From: Siphonodentalium dalli
Lineage: Eukaryota > Mollusca > Scaphopoda > Gadilida > Siphonodentaliidae
DNA length: 64,000 nt
Assembly: GCA_032622095.1 (NCBI GenBank)
Contig: CP136066.1
Span: 195,414,816 to 195,478,815, forward strand
Reading direction: 5' to 3'
The notes under the pieces are model-generated. The model ran no database searches. It had not been told where the DNA came from and worked only from the letters and a program-made list of their open reading frames with translations. This document shows positions 47,877 through 58,521 of this stretch, one piece after another (positions within the stretch are counted from its first letter, which is position 1; each line of letters begins with the position of its first letter). The position numbers and the translations under genes were made by a program.

Positions 47877-50093
47877 CACATTATGGTTTTCTGTGAAGAA
47901 ATACCTGCAAAAAAATGCCGTGCAAACTGATCAGAGTATCAACGCAGGAAAAGTTCCTCCACTTGAGTTAATCCAGACCTTTTGTCCGGAAACGAGGAAA
48001 GTTCACAGACGAGAGGTGACACAATTCGCATTATTCGTGTTCATTCGTGGAAGGAGCTCAGCTCAAATATGGATTCTCGACAGTTCAATTGTTCTGAATA
48101 TCATCTGCAATCATGTTTCCAGGATGGCGTGCGTGGTGTTTTATCTCGTGAATAAACGGACGCCATGGTTATAACATATTTATAACATAAAATCAACCCG
48201 ATAAAAATATATATGATGATGATTTTCGGTTATCGATTACGTATTGTTGCGGTGACAAATACACACAGTGTACAATCGCACCTTCAACAAACCGGAAGTT
48301 GCGGAACGCTATACAATGTAGGTGGTGACGACATTCTATTTTCGATAACTGTTTTTACTGCACTCGCTTTGGAAGGACATATTTTCGATATAATCTCGGA
48401 TCAAATGACCAGTTTAAATTACAGCCACGCAATTTTGTGATATTTGGCTTATTAGCATTTCATATCATGTCACAACTGTCCGGTCTCCATGATTTTAAAG
48501 ACGAAAAACGCACTTTTGCCGGCCGAAATCGCACCACCTGTATCTGGCTTCCGGTATATTGTGGATACCACACATCCGGTGTAATAAATTTTTTCACATA
48601 TTGACATGTGGTCAGTATATGACCATTTTTCACAAAGATATGCTAATTACTCTTTCTGGTCCGCAGATTTAGTTTGTATTATATTGTTCAGAGATGAATT
48701 TATCAACTCAAAAATGTAGTGATTATATTATATTTCATCACAAACGTTGTCTCATCCTACTTTGTTAGGGATTTCGTCGGTAATTGAGGCTTCACAGCTT
48801 CTTGTAAAGTAGCGCTGCATTCATAGAATATTATAGCAACCACAACGCGCCGCAGGCGCGTTGTTGCTTTTCAAGTTTAGGCGTGAATGACGTCATTAAT
48901 TTTTACAATACCATGAAACAGCATTTCGACGCGATGAAAATCCGGACAAGAAAAATGGGTTAAAAATCACGTGACTTCCGCTTCGCTTTCGCATAGAATC
49001 ATGGGAACAATAATATCCCAAAAAGAAACGGTGACACAGAATCGGAAGTGGACCAACGGGATGGTTATAAAATTAACAACTTTAGTTTTTCTGAACAATT
49101 CCTACGTGATTTTGGCCTATAGATTAGTTTCGTTTGACCAATTTCGTTGGTTAGCTGAATAAAATCAGCGAAGACGTCATGACATGGTCCATGACGTCAT
49201 TTGCGTCATTTGGTGTGTGGGCTAGAATCCAGAAAAAATTGGTCTCCGCAGGAAACACTGATTTCACATCAGTATACTAGACTTGGTTGCATTTATAACC
49301 GTTTTCGCAAAAGATATATGCGAAAATAGCACAAGCAAACGTGCCTGCTTCAGAATCAAATTACCACAGTTGAATAGCCAAGGATGTACCCTTTCCAACA
49401 ATGTATAGCACGACATCGTTTGTTGCGCCGATGTTTACTTATGGTGTTTTGTAATAACGATCCCGCCTTAGCTGCGTGTAATTTTCCTCCGGACAAATTG
49501 CTCAGCGAAAAATCCCCCTAATAGGCGGACAACACATTCAATAAGTTCCCGTCTCGCAACGATTTGGCCTCACAGACATATCAGCGGCTTATCAATTCCT
49601 TCGAGATAAATGATTGAACCAATCTACCCTAACAAGGGGGATTTTTTCACGGTTGTATGTCGCGCGAATAGTATTGGCTGGCTGCCAGGTATTCACACTC
49701 AACATCGGAACGCGGCTTATTATTTGAAATCATTTGTGAGCAGTGGTGGCGGAGAGGAAGTCAAATTATATGTCCATCATAACATGGGTCGCCTTCGTTG
49801 GTGAATGTGGAATTAAGCCTCAACCAAATTTGTTATCAAGTTGATGTGGGGGGCTTATATGACCTTGACCTTGACCATAAAATGACCTTGACCTCTGTTG
49901 AAAGACATCTCACTTAAAGGGCCATTTTGCTAGATATGTGTTGCGATGTACGCGCTAATGTCAATATTCAGAGGCCTTTTATAGCTATCCTTTAGAAATA
50001 TACCGGTATCGAGGCTCCTACATACTCGAGTCTGTATCTGACGAACAGAAACATGGGAGTACGATATCAATTTAAACTTGACCTCCACAAAGA
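47877..50093. other. No gene seen
   Basis: Unique-looking sequence between the blocks. Short frames (63-105 aa) have no recognisable features. A small perfect hairpin, CAACGCGCC/GGCGCGTTG, lies at 48,843-48,864. TGACCTTGACC repeats occur at 49,860-49,890. Confidence 0.5.
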
Positions 50094-50870
50094 ATTTATT
50101 ATATATTTGAAGAAAGTTTGTGGTCTGTGCGTGTGGGTGTGTGTGTATGTATGTATGTGTGTGTGTGTTTCCGCGATGGAATCGGAAACGGCTAACCGAT
50201 TTTGATGAAACTTGGTACGGGTATGTAGTTTGACCTGAGGACTAACATGGGTATATCCGTTTGCCCGTGCTGCGTGACCTCGACCTTCAAATGACCTTGA
50301 TCTCAAGTTCTCCGCTGAGCCGATTTTCACCAAATTTGGTATGTGGGGGTAGTTTCAGGCGCTGAGCAATTTCGTCACACCCGGATGCCCGTGCGGCGTG
50401 AAATTGATATTTTAAATGACATTGAACTGTATCTGGGTATCCACTGGGCCGATTTCCACCATTTTTTGGGGGTGTTGGTGTAGATGGGGATGCCAACAAA
50501 TTTCGTCTCACCCACATGCCCGTCAGACAGGTACCCAGCTAAAACCTAATGTATAGTTTGTGACTTTTGTCTGTTAGCTATGGCCGGGAAAACTTCCGGA
50601 CGGATTTCGACGAAACTTGATACCTAAGTGTACGTTTGTCCGGGAAGTGTTTTGGACGGGTCAAAGTGTGATGCTTGATCTTCAAAATGGTCGATTCAAG
50701 ATCAAATCAGGTATTAGTGGCGGATTTCGACGATATTCGATAGCTAGGGATACTTTTGTCCGGGCAGTGTTTTGGACGGCTTAACTCGTAACCCCGACCT
50801 GACATTGACATTCAAAACGGTAAATTCAAGGTCAAATCTGGTCAAATTTCGCATAACTAGATCCGACGAA
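50094..50870 (+). repeat. Helitron-related array of diverged monomers
   Basis: The head TTATTATATATTTGAAGAAAG, a GTGT/GTAT microsatellite and the core GAAACTTGGTACGGGTATGT, then AGTTTGACC, correspond in order to the minus strand of the 43.7-kb Helitrons. Three or four ~125-bp monomers follow, each with a CCGATTTYNRC word and CATGCCCGT- or GTGCGGCGTGA-type words, then two units with GGATTTCGACGA and TTTTGTCCGGG. No 3' hairpin-CTAG end found. Confidence 0.6.
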
Positions 50871-51506
50871 GCACCGCGTGTGGTTACCCCGTTACGTGTC
50901 ACGTACGATCATATTATTCCCCAGACCCATTTTATTCGACACATTGTTTATAAAAGCTGAACAAGTACAATTGTTTTGACTTTGTAGGGCGGTGCTGTTT
51001 ATTTTAGTGAATTACGTTTTTACCTTGAAAAATAGGTGATTCATTCAGCAAAAACGGCAATTTTGACTATTAAAAAAACTAATAAAACAATCTAAAGTAC
51101 ACATAATCTTTATTGTAATGTCAGGTTGTCATACTATCATGTTTAAATTAGTTAATGCATTGGTAAAATGCAGATCTTTCATATAAATAATTGTCTAAAA
51201 ATATTTTTCTGAAATTGTCGGCCATTTTGGAATTCCGACTGCGGATCTTACATTTTGTTTACAAACTTATTTCATTATTTTAATTTTCAAACGTCTTAAA
51301 AAGGATTAAAAATCAGATATATACTGCAGAATTTAATTAGAAACAATTAAAACAAAAATATTATGAAACTTGAAAAACTTTTTTATTATTGTCATACAGT
51401 TGTGATCAAAATAATTACGGTTACAAATATGGCCGATAATATCGGCCCTGACAATTTACCGACCGGACATTTGGGCCGATAATATCGGCCCCTGGCAATC
51501 AAAGAG
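50871..51506. other. No gene seen
   Basis: AT-rich. GGCCGATAATATCGGCC, a 17-bp palindrome, occurs at 51,430 and 51,474. Confidence 0.5.
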
Positions 51507-51845
51507 TTAAAGAAACTGTCGCCCTAGAATTCAGAACTAATGCACTCTCGGCTCCTTCATCTGATACACAAAGACCACAAAGGCTCTGATATCAATGCAT
51601 ACCTTATAGAACCCATCGGATGTTAGTTAAACATAATCCCTCTATGTCCGGGTTAATGGGCGAGGGACTGGACATTCGGAAAACAGAGGGTCGAGTCCGA
51701 AGGGCGAAGCCTTTTAGTTTCCGAATGTCCAGTCGCGGGTCCATTAACTGACTCAAGACGGTATTAAAAGAATCAGGTATGAAATACTTTCATACCAATG
51801 AACAATAACATATAAGAACATGGTTCTTGTTAGTGGAGGCTCAAT
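51507..51845 (+). repeat. Dispersed repeat R28, second copy
   Basis: Matches 28,462-28,850 in order and orientation, including the 17-bp inverted repeat (51,666-51,682 outward GACTGGACATTCGGAAA). Ends at a short TA tract that is also the left edge of duplication block B. Confidence 0.8.
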
Positions 51846-52198
51846 GTGGACTATATATATAGATATATATATACGATCGACGCAGTTATCAGTATTATGG
51901 GCACGTATGCATATACAGATATTTTTGGCTCGAACACTGCAATCGTATCGTTGTGTACAGACGAAAAAACAGCACTCTATTACTATAATCTCACATGCTG
52001 ACGTGTTATGTTCCAATGTGGTAGATACCCCCCTGGTATGCAAGTAAGCTTCACGCCTCTATCGACAAGGACATTAATTACGTGTGATTTATAAGCACTA
52101 TGCAAATGCGTGTTTGTTTGGGTGGGTGAATAGAACTCCTTCTCTGTTAGAGGTCTCCGTGTGAGCTCATTCTACATAACGTCCAAGCTGCTGTTTTC

Positions 52199-52564
52199 GT
52201 GCATGATTGGTATTATATGCGCTTAATAGAATCATTCACCGACATGTTTACCAAACGCAAAACGGGACCAGACACCCGGCACCCACTATTTTTAAAAACA
52301 CCAAGAACATCTTGGTCCCAACAACTACTATTTCATTCTTATCCAACTTTTTGGAACAACTTTGATAACGAATTTACATCATACCAAACCAGACACATAT
52401 TCAAACGGCGTTTACATACAATTGTATTAAAAAATATTTTGCAATCATTAAATTCAACAATCAAAGATGTCCCGACTATGTGGTATAGCTCGGTCAATAG
52501 AGTGACCTCCCCTACATCGCAATTCACAACCTCACTCAGGACATTCCTACTCGACTTTCAATGA
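52199..52564 (+). pseudogene. Non-LTR retrotransposon C-terminal remnant (block B)
   Basis: Duplicate of 40,160-40,525 with an identical 121-aa translation. The same P-x-x-WN and FK-x-x-L features of CR1/Jockey-type C-termini. The ATCCT tail is four units here (near 53,240). Confidence 0.55.
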
Positions 52565-52822
52565 ACATCCCACTGACAAGAAAGAGACAAACCATCGAGT
52601 AACCCATAATCGATTTATCTATACGTATACCCTTCATGCATATAATCCATTTAAATGCAACCATTATGTGTGATACATACTTATATAGCCGTGCATTGTA
52701 CAATAACTCCGCCTATCGTAACATCTATTCATCTTCAAGGGGTGGCTATAAGTCAGTCTAGCCTGACTATGCCACCCCCTCAAATATACAACACAATATT
52801 TGTAAAATGTATTATGTATTAA

Positions 52823-53214
52823 CCCTTTACCCAACAAAACGGCCAAAACCGGCCAAATAAAGCTTCAACAGCCTAAAATATCTTCGGTCTGTCTCAATAG
52901 AACCATACAAATATGGATATCATTGGAACCGGCTCCTTGGCCACATTGTGATAGTTACAGTTATGCCCTGTGCCAATGCATTCTCTTATATATGCGAGTC
53001 GACCATATGTCGCCTCGCATTTATAAGAGAATGCATTGGCCTAAAAAAAAACGTTTTTTAACACTTTTTACCATTTTTTCTTACATTCTTTAACAATTTT
53101 ATAATTTGTAATGTGTTAAGCCAATGCATTCTCTTATATATGCGAGGCGACCTATGGTCGACTCGCATATATAAGAGAATGCATTGGCACAGGGCCGTTC
53201 TGTTGGGTAAAGGG
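52823..53214 (+). mobile_element. Family H1 hairpin element, copy 5 (block B)
   Basis: Same insertion as copy 4, carried along by the duplication. TTAA at 52,819-52,822 and 53,215-53,218. A few substitutions in the first hairpin loop (ATATGTCGCC) and arm. Confidence 0.85.
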
Positions 53215-56200
53215 TTAATATGTGTATATTGAAATAAAATATCCTATCCTATCCTATCCTAAATAGGGAGGCATAAACGTTATAGATCACGAATGTTGAC
53301 TTGTGGTAGAGCATGGTATACAGTGCCCATTCGGAAGATAGAAGTTCGAGGTAGAACAAATGAGCTGGGTTTTAATGTCACTTATAAGTCCCTCATTCAT
53401 AGGTTTCAAAGGTCAATTGTTACTTACGATTGACATTTGAATCAAGTGCACAATGTTTCCGAATCCTTAGTTGGCATCTGCAGAGTCTATTGATCGGACA
53501 TGGCTCATTCGAGCTTCCAAATTTTTCTACGTAATTTGTAGGAGGTATAAAATACAGGTTGACAAATACAAATATTGATATACTGACAATATTGCAGCTC
53601 CCCGGGCTGATGTTTTGTGACATCCGCGAAATTGATGTGCGCTTGCTATGGGAGCAATAATTAGTGTTTGAGCAAGGAATACTGAGTCCTCTCAGTACCG
53701 AGTCTTTTGCAGAAAACTATAGACGGCACATCTTCAAACGTGCATTTTGAAGAATTACATAACCATAACTTGGATCCAACAGACTTTGGTTTTACCAAAT
53801 ATAAACGCTTTAAGTCCCTTCTACAAGTGAGAGTCCCAACGGGTGTACAATTGGCACCGGATACAATTCTGCGAATTACAATATAGAATGCTCGTGCTCA
53901 AGTCACCAGTCATGCATAGCAGATCGGTGCAACTGAAGCGCATCTAAATTTACATGCACTATGTTTTGCTCCTTTCATGGAACAATTGAATGCTGCAGCG
54001 AACAAACACGCTTGTGTACAAAGATAAATTAGCCCACAGCGATGATTGAGATTTCCATAGAAGGTGGGCACATTTGTGACAATCTGTGCGAATACACATA
54101 TCTCGCGATTCCGATGCGTATAGTTATGTCCAAATGAAGATTAATGGTGATTATGCAGTCGGTCTTCTGTGGCATCGAATTTAACATTATGAGAATAATT
54201 GATGCGGAAATTAAGTGAAAACTTATTCCAAGCGGCCACCTTGGTGGCCATCTTTCAAGCAATAAGCAAACATTTATCTAAAAGATAGGCTAATGGGTCT
54301 GGCAAATATAATAGTTGTAATAATGCAAAGTTTTATATCTGTTCCGCCATTCGATTGGTGTAACGGCACATTTATTACGAAAAAGCGACCATTTCAAAGT
54401 TTGACAGCCAGTTTTATTTTTCTCAGATTTCTCTAATTCCTCAGGATTACCGGCGTTTCAGCCGGAAGAATCTTTAGCATGAAACCCTACACCACAAGAA
54501 TCCGATGAGAAAAAACTATACACGCTAAAACACGCATTTGTTTCTTGGGGCCGGATTATGTGCACACAGAAATTTCAAGGTACCCCCGAATGGAAAATGT
54601 CAACCCAAGGGGATGGGGATGAATATATTCACAGTTGGAATTTCAGTTTTCAAGTGAGATGGTGCAGTTGAACATTCCAAGTGGGACTTTATACGCTAAA
54701 ACGCGCATATGTTACTTATAGGCCGGACTATTACTGAAATGTGTGTTAATAACACGGCTTATATCATGCTTCTAGTTAAATAGTCCAGGCAAATAATGAC
54801 ATAGATGTCGCCTGGAGAGAGATACAACATTTGTGTTCAGCATAAACATAAATTTAACTTTGGGAATCCGCATGTTGGAAATGGCAGATTGGCGGACGTT
54901 TTGCTCACCGCGTGTTTTTACTGAGGCACCCCATGAAAAAATCGGTATTTTTTTTACAAATAAAGCCGACATATTTGACAGATTATATTCACACCTTTTG
55001 AGAAGAGATATTCGTCAAATGTTGATACCAAGAGTAAAGTAATACATGTAACCATTGATTCTCGGAATGATGTTTTCTGACTAATTTTTAGGGTGAGAAG
55101 AATATGACGATTCACGCAAAGCCTGATACCACTTAGCTTTTGGGGTGGGTTGATATTTCTGCCTTTGATAATATATAATATGGCCAACCGCGATAAATGA
55201 TATATTCAAACGTAGCTAATTCGCAGTAGTTCCTATCGTATAAAATAATTGGCCCTAACCATCTTACTTTAGGTTTTATAATAAACGAAAGACAACGCTT
55301 TGCGTGTATCGTCATATTCTTCTCGCCCAAACAATATGTAGTGATAGTCACATGGTTACATGTATGTCATTACTCTGGCCAATAAGCCAAAAAGATCACT
55401 TTGGATAATTCACGTTTCGCTTTAATATTTTGTTGTTGTTTGGCAATCGGGTCACACACTCACACGTGTATGTTTATTTCAGTACCTCCATTTCTGGAGA
55501 AGTGTGCGACATCTTCCCTTCACTTAGACACCATATAATCCTCATACGCCACCTCCGTGGTGGATATATGACAGTTGTATCATGAGGACACCATACCACA
55601 GGAGGCGGCAACGAAACTTTATGGTGAACGATATCTACATCGACACCATTAAAGACATATTAAGCACTTTTGTTCGGGTACGTGAAACTGGTAAATTAGT
55701 ATTAAACCGCCATGCCAACTAGGGGAATGTAGCATTCTACTAACATAGCCGGAACTATGCTCAAATATATTAAATATTTACTTCTATATTCGGGACGCAA
55801 CTATCGGCGATAAACTTACGAAAACGATATCGCAATGGAGAGTCACTGCATTTCATTAATATATAATAATTACGGTGTGTGTGGCCAATTTAGATATAAT
55901 ATTTGTAAAATATAACTACTTTGAGGAAGATTATTCACCACTTCTATTTGATCACCCTACTGGAGTGTTTAACATCACTTTAAACGCCATATAAGATTGG
56001 CTTTGACGAAATAGTTGAGGCAGTCAGTTTGTTCAATACATCTGCTAATGGATCGTAGTGAGATACAACAAAACGATAGATAATTAGTCTATACAGCAGT
56101 TGCATCCACTGTTTGCAGAAAGCTTTCACACATCCGTATCGGAAGTCAAATAAAAATCCTTTTAGCAGATTGCACCTGTCGCTATGCCAGACCGGGAATC

Positions 56201-56376
56201 AGAACAAACCCATTTCATTTTTATCCTGGAAACTCGCGACAAGGATTGTTTTCTTATCGCCTCTCAGTGAGCGAATGTTAACTTCGTCGCGGATTCCTTG
56301 CCGCAACTCTGGTTGACAGTCAGCAGTGAAGGTTTCTCGTTTCATATAGATGCTGTTTGGTGAACATCCCTGTAGA

Positions 56377-57597
56377 ATGGAGATCATGTTCTTAAGGGGT
56401 TCATTCGTTTGTTTCTATATTCTGAGTTATGCCACTGTGAGTTCAGCATCAGATACTAGCATGGTCAAGGTACTACATGACAACATAACATCTAACTACT
56501 CACCCGATCTTCGTCCTGCGCGATTCGGGAATGAGACGATCTACGTCGATGTGACATTCGACTTGGTGGCAATCACTAAATTGGACGATATTACTCAGTC
56601 AATGTGGTCGACTGCGTACTTAACGGTGGCATGGACTGACGAACTGCTTACATGGGACCCGCAATATTTCAACGGAATAAAAAGTCTCAAAATTCCAGGC
56701 AAGAACGTGTGGAAGCCACCTCTCATTCTAGCGAATGTCCTCGACGAGTCAGTAGACATTTCTCACAGCTTTCTTCCTGTAACTCTGCTTCACGACGGCA
56801 AGATATTCTGGATTCCTGGAGAAGCTTTCAAAAGCAAATGCGTCATCGATATGACGTCATTTCCGTATGATAAACACGATTGCAATCTGATAATCTCGCT
56901 ATACATGCACATGCCAGAAGAGGTGGCCATCCGAAACCTTGCTATAGGCAGGGAGTATTTCTATCCAAATGGAATATGGAAACTTACCAACTTAAGTATA
57001 TCTAAAATATTGGACACGGGTATTCAGCTCATACATGTTTCAGTGAGTGTCGAGAGGTTATCAAAGTTCATGGAGGTGACATTAATTGCGCCAGTAATTC
57101 TACTAAACATACTGAACGTTGGCGTTTTCATGATACCGTCGGATTCGGGGGAGAAAATCTCCTTTGCCGTTACATCGTGGCTTACGTTCGCAGTTTTCAT
57201 GAGTTTCATATCTGGTTACCTACCGGAAGGTGGCACAAATGTCTGCAACCTGTCGAAGTTTCTGTTGGTTATGCTTATACAAAGTGCGATTGTTGTCATG
57301 GCGACAATTTTGACAGTTTACGTTCACAACATAGCCGGAGATATCCCCGCTTGTTTAAGCGTCTTGATGCCTTGTTCACGAAAATGCCACAACAAGGTTG
57401 CGTCCAAGGGAAACAACATAGAACTGACGTCAGAAAACCAGGAACGTTCACATGAGAGTGGTGACTGTAACCGTAGTATCCGTATCAACACGTGGAAAGA
57501 TGTCAGCTCCAAGATGGACGTGATGTTCTTCGTGGTTATTCTTGTCACTTCTATATCTCTTAATGCCAGTTTTAATCCGATGTGTGTAGCTACTTGA
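56377..57597 (+). CDS. Cys-loop ligand-gated ion channel subunit, nicotinic-receptor-like, copy B
   Basis: A 406-aa single-exon paralog of copy A with the same architecture: signal peptide, Cys-loop C155/C169, M1-M4, Glu259-Lys260 and L269 in M2. It also lacks the acetylcholine-binding WxPD aspartate and vicinal cysteines. Eleven residues differ: I4M, V5F, N102K, V146I, V159M, H196Y, Y274F, V301I, S304A, A394S and V397A. Most lie in membrane segments or near the Cys-loop. One T fewer upstream opens an in-frame ATG at 56,350 that would add nine residues. I prefer 56,377, which is shared with copy A and begins the signal peptide directly. Intact, so likely functional. Expression and partner subunits cannot be read from the sequence. 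Confidence 0.9.
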   Translation: MEIMFLRGSFVCFYILSYATVSSASDTSMVKVLHDNITSNYSPDLRPARFGNETIYVDVTFDLVAITKLDDITQSMWSTAYLTVAWTDELLTWDPQYFNGIKSLKIPGKNVWKPPLILANVLDESVDISHSFLPVTLLHDGKIFWIPGEAFKSKCVIDMTSFPYDKHDCNLIISLYMHMPEEVAIRNLAIGREYFYPNGIWKLTNLSISKILDTGIQLIHVSVSVERLSKFMEVTLIAPVILLNILNVGVFMIPSDSGEKISFAVTSWLTFAVFMSFISGYLPEGGTNVCNLSKFLLVMLIQSAIVVMATILTVYVHNIAGDIPACLSVLMPCSRKCHNKVASKGNNIELTSENQERSHESGDCNRSIRINTWKDVSSKMDVMFFVVILVTSISLNASFNPMCVAT

Positions 57598-57727
57598 CAT
57601 TCCTTTATCCACGTTGATGTCTGGTTGACACGTCGATTGGATTTCTGAAATAGTTTCTTCAAACTTCTTCATTTCGCCACAATTTTGACCGCTCATATTT
57701 CAAGCCTGAAAACAAAATGAACTGAAA

Positions 57728-57733
57728 AATAAA
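57728..57733 (+). terminator. Polyadenylation signal AATAAA, copy B
   Basis: Same position relative to the stop codon as in copy A. Confidence 0.4.
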
Positions 57734-58521
57734 TTGAATATGATTTTGATCAGTTTCGGACTTTAATTTCTTCATATGCTAGGGTATGTTTACACACTTG
57801 CTATTTTGCCTGGCATTTGTTCAGGCATTTCGATACAGAAGGCGATAATGTTCCAGAAAACTAATGCAACAATGCTTAAAAAATGCATCTGTTCCGCAGC
57901 TAACTATTTGAGAAGTAAAAAACATGTTCCACATGTAGTGATGCTACTGAAATGTGCCTGTAAATACCATTCATGCAATTATCTCGCAAGAATTCATCAT
58001 ACCTGCATTTGCAGGCAAATGTGGAACTACAGACCCTGTACCAATGCATTATCTTATTTAAGCGAGTCGACCATAGGTCGCCTCGCATATATAAGAGAAT
58101 GTAATGGCTTAACAAATTTTATATCATTTTTTTATAATTTTTAAAAAAAGTAAGAAAATGAAAAAAATAATAACAAATTGATAAAAATGATAAAAATTGT
58201 TAAAAAATGTAAGAAAAATGAAAATAATAATAAATTTTTTATAAAAATGATAAAAATTGTTAAAGAATGTAAGAAAAATGAAAATAATTGATAAAGAATG
58301 TAAGAAAAAATGATACAATTGTTAAATAATATAAGGAAAAATGATAAAAAAATTTAAATATATGAAAAAATGATATAAATTGTTAAAGAATTTAAGAAAA
58401 GATGATAAAAAAAATGACAACAATTGTTAAAGAATGGAAGAAAAAATGATAAAAATTGTTAAAGAATGTAAGAAAAATTTATAAAAAAATAAAATAAAAT
58501 ATTGTTAGGCCAATGCATTCT

